From an uncultured Eubacterium sp. (GTDB taxonomy: Bacteria; Bacillota; Clostridia; Lachnospirales; Lachnospiraceae), in the NCBI GenBank assembly GCA_947089855.1, contig CAMUML010000009.1, forward strand, positions 29,913 to 93,912: a DNA stretch of 64,000 bases, read 5' to 3'. Made by a program: the position numbers and the translations under genes. The stretch's first letter is position 1. Each line of letters opens with the position of its first letter. The notes below the pieces were generated by a model. That model ran no database searches. It was not told the origin of the DNA and worked only from the letters and a program-made list of their open reading frames with translations. Positions 54,487-61,664 of the stretch are shown here, piece by piece.

Positions 54487-54541
54487 ATCATATCACGGCA
54501 ACCTTACTGTAAGATTACTTTTACCCTACAATTTTGTAGGG
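54487..54541 (-). promoter_or_regulatory. Candidate ABC operon promoter with palindromic operators
   Basis: On the minus strand TATGAT (plus 54487-54492) is a plausible -10. CTTACTGTAAG (54503-54513) covers the -35 position, and CCCTACAA-TT-TTGTAGGG (54524-54541) lies upstream. A poor -35 covered by a palindrome is typical of response-regulator activation; the neighbouring OmpR-type regulator is the obvious candidate. Confidence 0.5.
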
Positions 54542-54550
54542 ATCAGTAAG

Positions 54551-54706
54551 GAACTGCCGTGAAATAACTTGTGCAGTTTGCTGAGGATAAATTTTCGAGA
54601 GTGCCCTGCAAAAACCGGAGGCATAGTGGGCTATGTTGAGGATTTTTGCAGGGTGCTATCGGAGATTTAGACCAGCAAAATGCACAAGTTATTTTCTGGC
54701 AGTTCC
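54551..54706. repeat. Fold-back element (156-bp imperfect palindrome)
   Basis: The left arm starts GGAACTGCC and the right arm ends GGCAGTTCC. The two arms, about 75 nt each, are roughly 80% complementary (AATAACTTGTGCA, TTTGCTG and CCCTGCAAAAA pair exactly). TAA lies just outside both ends. The apex holds a further CATAG/CTATG pair. It lies between the histidine kinase stop and the ABC promoter, with no coding capacity. It could be a MITE or a structured RNA. Confidence 0.75.
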
Positions 54707-54712
54707 TAATAA

Positions 54713-55756
54713 TTATAAAATTGGAAAATTGATATAAAATGCCGTTCCAAACCCCAAACTGCTGTCTGCGGATATACTGCCTCCGTGAGCTTCAATAATA
54801 GATTTCGCAAGTGGCAGTCCAAGGCCAATCCCCTGTGTGTCTTTGGAAAAACGGCTTCGGTAAAACCGTTTAAAAATATAATATAAATCCTCTGGATGGA
54901 TCCCGCTCCCGTTATCCTTTACAGCAATCTGAAGCAAAGACGCCGATATTTTCCATTCAATCTGGACCGTATCCCCTTTTTTTGTATGGTCTAAGGAATT
55001 TTTTACAAGATTAGCCACAGCCTCTATCAACCAGTTCCGGTCACAGGTTAGATCGGCCGACCCATCTCCAAATAAGAGAATCTTTTTCCCTTCTTGCCCA
55101 GCACGGAAATAAAATTGTTTTTTTATACACTCCATCATCTCAGATACATTTTCGGGCACTTTAACCATAACAATCGTACCCGCATCAAATTTCGAGATTT
55201 TTAAGAGGTTTTGTACTAACGTTTCAATCCTTTCCAATTCCTGTTCAGAAAGGCATACAAACTCTTTTACTGTCGGCAGATTTTCTGCTTCTCCCTGGAT
55301 AATGCCGTTATAAATCGATAAAGCTGCCAAAGGCGTCTTTAATTGATGGGAAATATCTGATATTGTATTTCTTAAAAATTCTTTCTCTTTTCCTTCTTTT
55401 TCAATATGGGCATTCAAGATAGAAACCAAAGTATTCACCTCATGGAACAACCGGTATAGCTCTCCTTCATCATTACATTCAATACGTGTATCCTTGTTGC
55501 CGTCAATATATTTTCTAATCTGTTCCGTGGCATGTTCCATTATCCTATTTTGTTCTTTAAAATAATGATAGCAAGCCATCAATATCAAAATCCCCATCCC
55601 AAAAGCAAAAAAACCTACATAAACCTCTGACCGTTCTAATCGAAACTTTATAATAACTGTAAAAAGCAATAAAAATCCTATTATATAAAACAGGATTTTA
55701 TAAAAAAGCTCTTTGATTTTTTGATTTGCCAGTATTTTTATGATACAGCCAAACAT
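54713..55756 (-). CDS. Sensor histidine kinase of a two-component system
   Basis: A 347-residue membrane kinase. Two transmembrane helices (about 18-40 and 44-66) with almost no external domain make an intramembrane-sensing layout. A HAMP-like stretch precedes the HisKA motif FLRNTISDISHQLKTPLAAL, with N box LIEAVANLVKNSLDHT, G1 DNGSGI and G2 GIGLGLPLAKSI. Small intramembrane kinases of this type often work with the ABC exporter beside them. ATG 55756 follows GGCGGAG. It lies 27 nt after the response regulator gene. Confidence 0.94.
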   Translation of the reverse strand: MFGCIIKILANQKIKELFYKILFYIIGFLLLFTVIIKFRLERSEVYVGFFAFGMGILILMACYHYFKEQNRIMEHATEQIRKYIDGNKDTRIECNDEGELYRLFHEVNTLVSILNAHIEKEGKEKEFLRNTISDISHQLKTPLAALSIYNGIIQGEAENLPTVKEFVCLSEQELERIETLVQNLLKISKFDAGTIVMVKVPENVSEMMECIKKQFYFRAGQEGKKILLFGDGSADLTCDRNWLIEAVANLVKNSLDHTKKGDTVQIEWKISASLLQIAVKDNGSGIHPEDLYYIFKRFYRSRFSKDTQGIGLGLPLAKSIIEAHGGSISADSSLGFGTAFYINFPIL

Positions 55757-55783
55757 GTGCTCCGCCTACAATTCCTTTCTTTT

Positions 55784-56473
55784 TCATTTATCCGCCAAAT
55801 ACCATTTATAGCCCATCCGGCGGACAGTTACGATCTTTTCCGGCTTTCCTGGGTCGTCCTCTATCTTTGTGCGGAGCCTGCGTATATAAACAGTCAAGGT
55901 ATTATTATCTACATAATTTTCATTACAATCCCATAGCCTGTTTAAAATCTGCTCTGGTGAAAGTACAATATTTGGATTTTCCATAAAAAGGCACAATAGT
56001 TTATATTCGCTTGCTGTTAAGTCAACCGTTTTCCCATTTTTAAACACCTCCCCTTTTATCAGCTCTACCCGTATACCATTTGAATTCAGCTCTGGAGCCA
56101 CCTGGCTAAAATTGCTGCTTCTTCGGAACAAAGCATTGACTCTTGATAAAAATACTGCCAATTTAAATGGTTTTGTAATATAATCATCTCCACCAATATC
56201 AAGCCCCATTATCATATCTGTCTCCTCATCGGAAGCAGTTAAAAATATAATTGGAACTTTTGAGGCCACTCTTATCTTTTTACATAAATCAAATCCAGAA
56301 CCGTCGGGGAGGGAAACATCTAAAATAATCAAGTCATATTTCCCATTCGGCCAAAGCGCATCCGCTTCCAGGCTTGTACGGGCAACATCTATCTCATATC
56401 CTTCCTTTTTGATAGCAAAAGAAAGTCCGCCAACCAAGCTTAGGTCATCCTCTACCAATAAGATTTGTTTCAC
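55784..56473 (-). CDS. OmpR-family response regulator
   Basis: A 229-residue regulator starting at GTG 56473 (GGAAGGA eight bases upstream; the longer ATG reading lacks a ribosome site). The receiver domain has acidic pocket Glu8/Asp9/Asp10, phosphoacceptor Asp52 (LIILDVSLPDG) and KPF with the conserved Lys. The C-terminal winged helix (about 130-228) shows LTASEYKLLCLFMENPNIVLSPEQIL and the recognition helix YVDNNTLTVYIRRLRTKIEDD. It is paired with the following kinase and probably controls the ABC operon. Confidence 0.95.
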   Translation of the reverse strand: MKQILLVEDDLSLVGGLSFAIKKEGYEIDVARTSLEADALWPNGKYDLIILDVSLPDGSGFDLCKKIRVASKVPIIFLTASDEETDMIMGLDIGGDDYITKPFKLAVFLSRVNALFRRSSNFSQVAPELNSNGIRVELIKGEVFKNGKTVDLTASEYKLLCLFMENPNIVLSPEQILNRLWDCNENYVDNNTLTVYIRRLRTKIEDDPGKPEKIVTVRRMGYKWYLADK

Positions 56474-56580
56474 TGTATGATTCCTTCCCTTACCGTAACA
56501 TATTTGACGTTTATCATGCTGCATATTACAAGAACATTTGAAAAGATTATATGATAAAGATACCTTTTAGAATAACATTA

Positions 56581-56622
56581 AAAATAAAAAGCCTCAGAAT
56601 TATTAATCTCTGGGCTTTTTTA
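56581..56622 (-). terminator. Terminator after tRNA-Cys 1
   Basis: On the minus strand AAAAGCCCAGA pairs with TCTGAGGCTTTT (one bulge), followed by a T-rich tail, immediately after the tRNA. The A/T-rich flank could also act for the opposite strand. Confidence 0.75.
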
Positions 56623-56625
56623 AGA

Positions 56626-56696
56626 GGCGCAGACCGGATTTGAACCGGTGGATCAGGGTGTTGCAGACCCATGCCTTACCACTTGGCTACTGCGCC
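56626..56696 (-). tRNA. tRNA-Cys (GCA), copy 1
   Basis: A 71-nt cloverleaf. Acceptor GGCGCAG/CTGCGCC, anticodon loop CTGCAAC (anticodon GCA) and T arm ACCGG-TTCAAAT-CCGGT are present. The discriminator base is U73, which is the cysteine identity element. CCA is not encoded. One anticodon-stem pair looks mismatched. 56697-56875 upstream contains no visible gene. Confidence 0.95.
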
Positions 56697-56875
56697 ATAA
56701 AAACGAATACTATATAAAATTTACAACACTTTGATAACACAAGCCTTAAACATGTTACATATTACACCTTATCACTCGATTATATCAATGCGCTAAACTC
56801 TTTATCTAGTATAACAAATAATATCCTGTCAGTCAAGTTTTTCTTAAGAAATTTCCAACTTAAAAATATCATCTG

Positions 56876-57766
56876 CTAAAATAATAAATTTACAAATCCC
56901 ATAAATATTCCTAACAGCCCACCAAACCAAACAAGTGCATGCAATTCCTTTTTTGATATTTCCATAATCATTTCTTCTAATTCTGACAAATCAAATTCAT
57001 TAATTCTATTTTCTATTATTCCTTGTATATCCAATACCGACAAAAATTCATATAATTGATTATGGATCATCTCCATATATTTTTCCCATATAACTTGTTT
57101 CAAATTGGAAGCTTTATCTTCCACAAATTCTGCTAACTCCCGAAATGGCTTATCTTTCCACGTGTTATAAATCCCATCAATATAATTTCCTACAAATTCT
57201 GCCCCATGTGCTGCCAGCAGTTCTTCTAAACGCTTGATCATGGCTTCCTGTGCTGTCAGCAAAGCATTTTTGCCCACTTTATACATCCACGGATTCATTT
57301 TTTCTTTTACGTGGCTAAAAGCTTCTTCTACCAGTCTGCGTACTACTTCCTGTTCCTGGCATTGTTGAATTAAATATGCAGCAATAAACTCCCGGCAACT
57401 TGCTTCTATACGGTCCGCCAATTCGTTTATCTGATATTTATCCAACATTTCCCCGCACGTAAAAGGGGACGACTTCCATTCCAACAGCATCGTATCGTAT
57501 TTCTGTTCGTATGCTTCACGTATGGTATCGGATGTAAGCGCATTTAAAATCGTGCCGTCATCCAATATATGGCCCGATATTACTTGAGCAATCGCATGTG
57601 CAATTCTACCCTGTTCTTTTGGGATCAGACCAGGCGTAAACGGAACATGCAGGTTTGCTATCCTTATTTCCTTATATGGCCGGAACAGCATTTTAATCGC
57701 AAGGCTATTTGTAACAAGTCCAATCAGCCCGCCGATTACAGGAGCCGTTATCATTTCTATATCCAT
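56876..57766 (-). CDS. DUF445 family membrane protein
   Basis: A 296-residue protein of the DUF445 (YheB-like) family. The N-terminal signature PVIGGLIGLVTNSLAIKMLFRPYKEI is clear, with a long helical, presumably cytosolic middle and a C-terminal hydrophobic anchor (about 275-296, FGGLLGIFMGFVNLLF). Function is unknown; the family is linked loosely to envelope and sporulation genes. ATG 57766 has a weak ribosome site. It lies between tRNA genes on the same strand. Confidence 0.88.
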   Translation of the reverse strand: MDIEMITAPVIGGLIGLVTNSLAIKMLFRPYKEIRIANLHVPFTPGLIPKEQGRIAHAIAQVISGHILDDGTILNALTSDTIREAYEQKYDTMLLEWKSSPFTCGEMLDKYQINELADRIEASCREFIAAYLIQQCQEQEVVRRLVEEAFSHVKEKMNPWMYKVGKNALLTAQEAMIKRLEELLAAHGAEFVGNYIDGIYNTWKDKPFRELAEFVEDKASNLKQVIWEKYMEMIHNQLYEFLSVLDIQGIIENRINEFDLSELEEMIMEISKKELHALVWFGGLLGIFMGFVNLLF

Positions 57767-57810
57767 TTTCGAAACCCGCTTTATCCTGCTATTATATGTC
57801 TATAAATAAC

Positions 57811-57842
57811 AAAAAACCCTAAGTTCTATTAACACTTAGAGT
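57811..57842 (-). terminator. Terminator after tRNA-Cys 2
   Basis: On the minus strand CTAAGT pairs with ACTTAG, then GGGTTTTTTG. It ends the tRNA transcript ahead of the DUF445 gene. Confidence 0.75.
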
Positions 57843-57848
57843 TTTAAA

Positions 57849-57919
57849 AGGCGACAATCGGAATTGAACCGATGATAAGGGTGTTGCAGACCCGTGCCTT
57901 ACCTCTTGGCTATGTCGCC
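57849..57919 (-). tRNA. tRNA-Cys (GCA), copy 2
   Basis: A 71-nt cloverleaf with acceptor GGCGACA/TGTCGCC, anticodon loop CTGCAAC (GCA) and discriminator U73; CCA is not encoded. Its acceptor and T arm (ATCGG-TTCAATT-CCGAT) differ from copy 1, while the anticodon arm and D arm are nearly the same. Confidence 0.95.
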
Positions 57920-57944
57920 ATATACTACTGATTTTGAATAACAA

Positions 57945-58016
57945 TGACCCCAACGAGAATCGAACTCGTGTTACCGCCGTGAAAGGGCGATGTCTTAACC
58001 GCTTGACCATGGGGCC
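57945..58016 (-). tRNA. tRNA-Glu (UUC)
   Basis: A 72-nt cloverleaf: acceptor GGCCCCA/TGGGGTC with discriminator A, anticodon loop CTTTCAC (anticodon UUC) and T arm ACGAG-TTCGATT-CTCGT. CCA is not encoded. It lies 25 nt upstream of tRNA-Cys 2 in the same transcript. Confidence 0.96.
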
Positions 58017-58032
58017 GTAAAAAACTATAGCA

Positions 58033-58057
58033 GCCATAGGCGCTATTACCTATGGCT
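58033..58057. other. 9-bp perfect hairpin between tRNA-Asn fragment and tRNA-Glu
   Basis: AGCCATAGG (58033-58041) pairs perfectly with CCTATGGCT (58049-58057). A T6 tract occurs on the minus strand about 9 nt after the stem. It could be an RNA-processing or partial termination structure. Confidence 0.45.
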
Positions 58058-58063
58058 TATCAA

Positions 58064-58122
58064 CTCCCCGAGTTGGGCTCGAACCAACAACCCCGCGGTT
58101 AACAGCCGCGTGCTCTACCAAC
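58064..58122 (-). pseudogene. 5'-truncated tRNA-Asn (GUU)
   Basis: The 3' 59 nt of a tRNA-Asn are present: D-loop part GTTGGTAGAGC, anticodon loop CTGTTAA (GUU), T arm GTTGG-TTCGAGC-CCAAC and 3' acceptor strand TCGGGGA with discriminator G. The expected 5' acceptor strand (TCCCCGA) and the 5' half of the D stem are missing, replaced by unrelated GCGACCGCACCC. No cloverleaf can form. It is either a decayed gene or the remnant of an attachment-site recombination. Confidence 0.75.
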
Positions 58123-58170
58123 GGGTGCGGTCGCACACCGAAAAGAGAAGGAGCAATATCTCTATCGTAT

Positions 58171-58184
58171 GTCGTTTTCACGAC
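58171..58184 (-). other. GNRA-capped hairpin in the tRNA leader
   Basis: GTCGT-GAAA-ACGAC on the minus strand, just after the tRNA promoter. It is a 5-bp stem with a stable GAAA tetraloop at the 5' end of the transcript. Confidence 0.45.
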
Positions 58185-58190
58185 TTAAAT

Positions 58191-58219
58191 ATATTATCAT
58201 GTTTTCGTTGCTTTTGCAA
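58191..58219 (-). promoter_or_regulatory. SigmaA promoter of the tRNA group
   Basis: On the minus strand TTGCAA (plus 58214-58219), 17 nt, TAATAT (plus 58191-58196). It lies upstream of the tRNA-Asn fragment and would transcribe the fragment, tRNA-Glu and tRNA-Cys 2. The rest of 58220-58402 shows no gene. Confidence 0.7.
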
Positions 58220-58402
58220 GCACTTTTTTGGATTTTGTAAAATTTTTTGTATTGTGCTTTTCATTCCACCTCTTATTTTGTATAGAAACGACAGGATATA
58301 TTACGCATAATGCACGGCTCAATGAAAAGCACACATTTATATTTCTATAATATCTGACTTGCTCTGCTATCCATGTGGCGATTTTGGCAAAAATCAAACA
58401 TA

Positions 58403-58435
58403 CCCTCCCAAACTCCAAAAACGAAGTTGAGAGGG
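58403..58435. terminator. Bidirectional terminator-like hairpin
   Basis: CCCTCCCAAACT pairs with AGTTGAGAGGG (two mismatches) around a 10-nt loop. T-runs follow on the plus strand (TTTTTTTATTTTT), with a weaker one on the minus. It would end the MotE-like transcript. Confidence 0.65.
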
Positions 58436-58468
58436 AATCATTTTTTTATTTTTCAGGGCTGCTTTTTC

Positions 58469-59236
58469 CTATTGCTTCATTTTTTCAGTTAAACTCGCCA
58501 CATTTGCAACACTCATCTTTGAAAGGATAGCCGCACGCTGGTCTGATGTAAGATTTTCCAATATCCTGACAATCAAATCCTCTTGATCCGGCATCATGCT
58601 GTCGAATACTTTTGCCGCATCTTTGGGTTTCATTGCGGAATAGGTATCTACATAATCCTGCAAAGCTGCCGCCGCCTCTGCTTCTGCCTGTGCCTGCTCT
58701 GCTTCTGCCGCCGCCTCTGCTTCCGCCGCTTCTTCTGCCTCCGCTGCTGCTGCCGCTTCTGCCGCTGCCTGCTCCGCTTCTGCCGCCGCCTCTGCTTCTG
58801 CCGCCGCTTCTTCTGCCTCCGCTGCCGCTGCCGCTTCTGCCGCTGCCTGCTCCGCTTCCGCCTGTTGCTGCTCTGCCGCCAATTCAGAAGCGTTTTTCTT
58901 TTGCAGTTCCGCTGGCAGGATACTCCTTAATACCGAAATATCTTCAATCACCGGAGCTAACGCTTCACTGGCAACGCCTCCCGTATCCAGCTTGACCATC
59001 CCTACAAAAATCCCCAACAACAGCATGAGCGACATACAAAAAACCATTACGCACAACGCCTTTCCTTTTGCGGTATTTCCTTTCAGTTCATCAAGCTCCT
59101 CCTCCATCGCTTTCTTTTTCATTTTAAGGTCTTTTATTTTTTCTTTATCCGCTTTCCTTCCACCTGAAATAGAAATACTCTCTAAGGTTTCTTCTTCTCG
59201 TATATCTCTTCTATTCCGCTGTCCCAACTTTTTCAT
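58469..59236 (-). CDS. MotE-like protein with Ala/Glu-rich linker
   Basis: A 255-residue membrane protein. A charged cytoplasmic N-terminus (about 1-55) precedes one transmembrane helix (about 60-82, ALCVMVFCMSLMLLLGIFVG). A linker of alternating Ala and Glu (about 120-190, a predicted long single helix) follows. The C-terminal domain (YSAMKPKDAAKVFDSMMPDQ to ILSKMSVANVASLTEKMKQ) matches the MgtE-N/FliG-middle-like domain of MotE proteins. MotE partners the flagellar motor in other bacteria. GGAGG lies directly against ATG 59236; TTG at 59227 is an alternative start. It is isolated from other flagellar genes, so the flagellar link is inference. Confidence 0.8.
   Translation of the reverse strand: MKKLGQRNRRDIREEETLESISISGGRKADKEKIKDLKMKKKAMEEELDELKGNTAKGKALCVMVFCMSLMLLLGIFVGMVKLDTGGVASEALAPVIEDISVLRSILPAELQKKNASELAAEQQQAEAEQAAAEAAAAAEAEEAAAEAEAAAEAEQAAAEAAAAAEAEEAAEAEAAAEAEQAQAEAEAAAALQDYVDTYSAMKPKDAAKVFDSMMPDQEDLIVRILENLTSDQRAAILSKMSVANVASLTEKMKQ
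58660..58865 (-). repeat. Ala/Glu codon repeat tract
   Basis: Near-periodic GCN/GAR codon runs encode the Ala/Glu helix of the MotE-like protein. Segments of about 70 bp (from GCTGCTGCCGCTTCTGCC) recur with few changes, so length differences between strains are likely. Confidence 0.75.
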
Positions 59237-59424
59237 CCTCCATTCACTTGTAAATTTTTACTCGGTTTTTCTAATAAATGCCAATGATATTACAGAAAAG
59301 TATAATAGTAGTTGCATAAAAAAGGCATGTCCCGAAAAATCCATATATGGATTATACCAGTCCAACGCCTTTGCAATTATGCATATAAAACTGCATATAA
59401 CGCCTACATGAATGAAAAACCCTC

Positions 59425-60480
59425 TTAATCTTCCCATTGCAGTCCCTCCGTAATAAAAATTCCATCTGCCACTTCATGTTCCGGTTTATATGGATGATTC
59501 GCCATCCTGTCCTCAAATGTCATAAACGAACAATGCCCTCCATCCAGATTGTAAGCCGCCCTGCACCCTAAATCTTCAAATACCTTTGCCATTTCTTCAG
59601 GGAACATTCCTCTGGAGCTTTTCTGCCTGCCATCTACCAGCAAAAGACAGTAATGCCCCGGTTCATAATATCCAATCGCTGTTCTTGGATGGGATTGCTT
59701 GATATAGCTCCATGTAAGGAAAGATTCCTTTGCTTTCCCATTTTCATCCAGCAGGCTCGGCCCGAATATCCAGCTTTGATATGCGCCCCTGTCTATAAGG
59801 TGCTGTAAATCTATCTGATCCGGGCTGTAAATATCCATTGTCCCATCCCAGTTCAGCACACAGGTTTCTGCGTCTGTCTGGCTGCTCCGGTAAATCACGC
59901 CATTCCTGATAATTGTCCCATTGTCCTTATGGTGGTTATTGCTGTAGGAATCGCCATTTACAGCAAGCACCGCTTTCATTTCCCCTGACATATCTGACAA
60001 CTTTTCCGAATACCCTACACCATAAGTCCCTTGTGCAAATGCAGTCTGAAGGCAGGTAATATCTCCTACATAAATATCTGCAAGCACATAAGAAACCTGT
60101 GTCCCATATTTTATATGTTTTTCTGAACTTAACCTGTCCAGAATTCCCGTATCATAATGGCTATACGATAACTGAATGGACAAATTGGGGCTGGTATAGG
60201 AATCCTCCGCTGCATAAATAGTATCTGTGAATTTGTCCGCAAACTTTTCATGCCAATCCTGCGTATCCAAAACCACATGGGTCCTCATCAGGGAATCTGA
60301 CTGTGTTTCTGGCTCTTCTAACAAAGCATCCTGCCCAAATCCCCTCTCCGCCCCTATTTGCGGGAACTTTACTTCTTTTATTCCCTTCTGTGGAATTTTA
60401 TAATTCGCTGCCCAAATTGCAAGGATAGCCAACGCAGCTATGATCAAATCTGCCACAATCCATAAAACCCGCTTTTTCAT
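59425..60480 (-). CDS. Phosphodiester glycosidase family protein (NAGPA type), 1
   Basis: A 351-residue protein with one N-terminal transmembrane helix (about 5-25) and an extracytoplasmic NAGPA/DUF2233 domain. The landmarks are KAVLAVNGDSYSNN, IIRNGVIYRSSQT, RTAIGYYEPGHYCLLLVDGRQ and the catalytic-site motif AAYNLDGGHCSFMTF; the usual DGGGS reads DGGHCS here. In the family such enzymes cut sugar phosphodiesters and may tailor teichoic-acid-like polymers. ATG 60480 overlaps the GT2-GtrA stop by four bases (ATGA). It is the last gene of the operon. Confidence 0.88.
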   Translation of the reverse strand: MKKRVLWIVADLIIAALAILAIWAANYKIPQKGIKEVKFPQIGAERGFGQDALLEEPETQSDSLMRTHVVLDTQDWHEKFADKFTDTIYAAEDSYTSPNLSIQLSYSHYDTGILDRLSSEKHIKYGTQVSYVLADIYVGDITCLQTAFAQGTYGVGYSEKLSDMSGEMKAVLAVNGDSYSNNHHKDNGTIIRNGVIYRSSQTDAETCVLNWDGTMDIYSPDQIDLQHLIDRGAYQSWIFGPSLLDENGKAKESFLTWSYIKQSHPRTAIGYYEPGHYCLLLVDGRQKSSRGMFPEEMAKVFEDLGCRAAYNLDGGHCSFMTFEDRMANHPYKPEHEVADGIFITEGLQWED

Positions 60481-61547
60481 AGTTTAGCCTTTCCACCCAC
60501 AAATAAATTGCACGGCAGGCATTTCTCTTTCCGAAAAATGACAAGGTTTTGTACCAGCCCGCTTAAAATAAACAGGATGCATTCTGTCAGCAATTTTGCC
60601 GGATACACAGATACACGAAACACCTGTACGAACATTTCCAGAATCAAGTTATTCATTGCCAATATAAAACCTGCCAGTGCAAAATAATGTACGGTTGTCT
60701 TTACGCTGCGATTTGTATGAAATACAAACCGGCAATTCATGCTATAGTTATAAAATGCGCTGGCCATCCTTGCCGCTATATTTGCAAAGAGTGCATATAT
60801 GGCTGTATGCGGCATAAAAATCATTAGCAGTGAAAACAGCAGATAGTCCAGGACAAAGCTGGAAAAAGATGATAATGTAAATTTCAATATATCCTTATAA
60901 ATCCTTGCGGAATCTTTAACCTTGCGGAAATGTGAATTGGAATTATTTTTGTCCCGGTAAATTGTATGGACCGGCACTTCTTCCATCGGAATTTTTTCTT
61001 TCGCAAACGCCATTAACATATTCATCTCATATTCATACCTTTCCCCTTCCACAGAAAGCAACCTCGGTATCAGTTCCGGATCAAACGCCCGCAGTCCCGT
61101 TTGTGTGTCCGACACCTTTTCGCCAGCCACAAGTTTAAATACCGCCCCTGTAACCAGATTTCCCAATCTGGATTTCAAAGGCATTTCCACTCCAACATCC
61201 CGGACGCCAAGTATCAGCGTTTTTCTGTGCTTTCCGGCAGCTTCCAATAGTTTCATCATATCTTCCGGCAAGTGCTGCCCATCGCAATCCATAATGCCAG
61301 CCATGCCACTGTCCCACATTTCTTTTTTTATGTAAGACAAGGCAGTTTTAATCGCTGCGCCTTTTCCGCAGTTCTCTGAATGCTTCAGAACAATACAAAC
61401 ATCTTCCACTTTTTTAAAAATATGCCCGTATTCCTGGCCGCTGCCATCATCTATGACAATAATCTGGCATCCATATGCCCAAAGCTGGTCTGTAATGGTT
61501 ACTAATGTTTTATCCGGTTTATATGCCGGAATGATTACTACTGGCAT
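60477..61547 (-). CDS. Glycosyltransferase 2 fused to GtrA flippase domain
   Basis: A 356-residue fusion. The N-terminal GT2 domain (about 1-230) has VVIIPAYKPDKTL, the IVIDDGSG motif, GIMDCDGQHLPEDM (DxD-like) and the dolichol-P-mannose synthase-like TQTGLRAFDPELI with the acidic EYEMNML. The C-terminal GtrA domain (about 230-350) has four hydrophobic segments (FSSFVLDYLLFSLLMIFM, NYSMNCRFVFH). Together they would make an undecaprenyl-phosphate-linked sugar and move it across the membrane. ATG 61547 follows GGAAGGAGAT. It is flanked by two NAGPA genes. Confidence 0.95.
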   Translation of the reverse strand: MPVVIIPAYKPDKTLVTITDQLWAYGCQIIVIDDGSGQEYGHIFKKVEDVCIVLKHSENCGKGAAIKTALSYIKKEMWDSGMAGIMDCDGQHLPEDMMKLLEAAGKHRKTLILGVRDVGVEMPLKSRLGNLVTGAVFKLVAGEKVSDTQTGLRAFDPELIPRLLSVEGERYEYEMNMLMAFAKEKIPMEEVPVHTIYRDKNNSNSHFRKVKDSARIYKDILKFTLSSFSSFVLDYLLFSLLMIFMPHTAIYALFANIAARMASAFYNYSMNCRFVFHTNRSVKTTVHYFALAGFILAMNNLILEMFVQVFRVSVYPAKLLTECILFILSGLVQNLVIFRKEKCLPCNLFVGGKAKL

Positions 61548-61664
61548 AACTCCATCTCCTTCCCTATTCCATTACTCTTTTGCCCGCCCAAAACAATCAT
61601 TTCCATTTTCATTACTTACACTTGTTTCCTTTATCATCTGCATCCCCAGAACCAATATCACGCT

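Noticed and set aside
58064-58140. tRNA-Asn fragment as an unusual but functional tRNA or a tmRNA
   Set aside because: No 5' strand pairs with TCGGGGA and no D stem can form; there is no tag-peptide reading frame, so tmRNA is not supported.
58612-58995. Plus-strand Pro/Leu-rich frame opposite the MotE-like gene
   Set aside because: Antisense reading of the Ala/Glu codon repeat.
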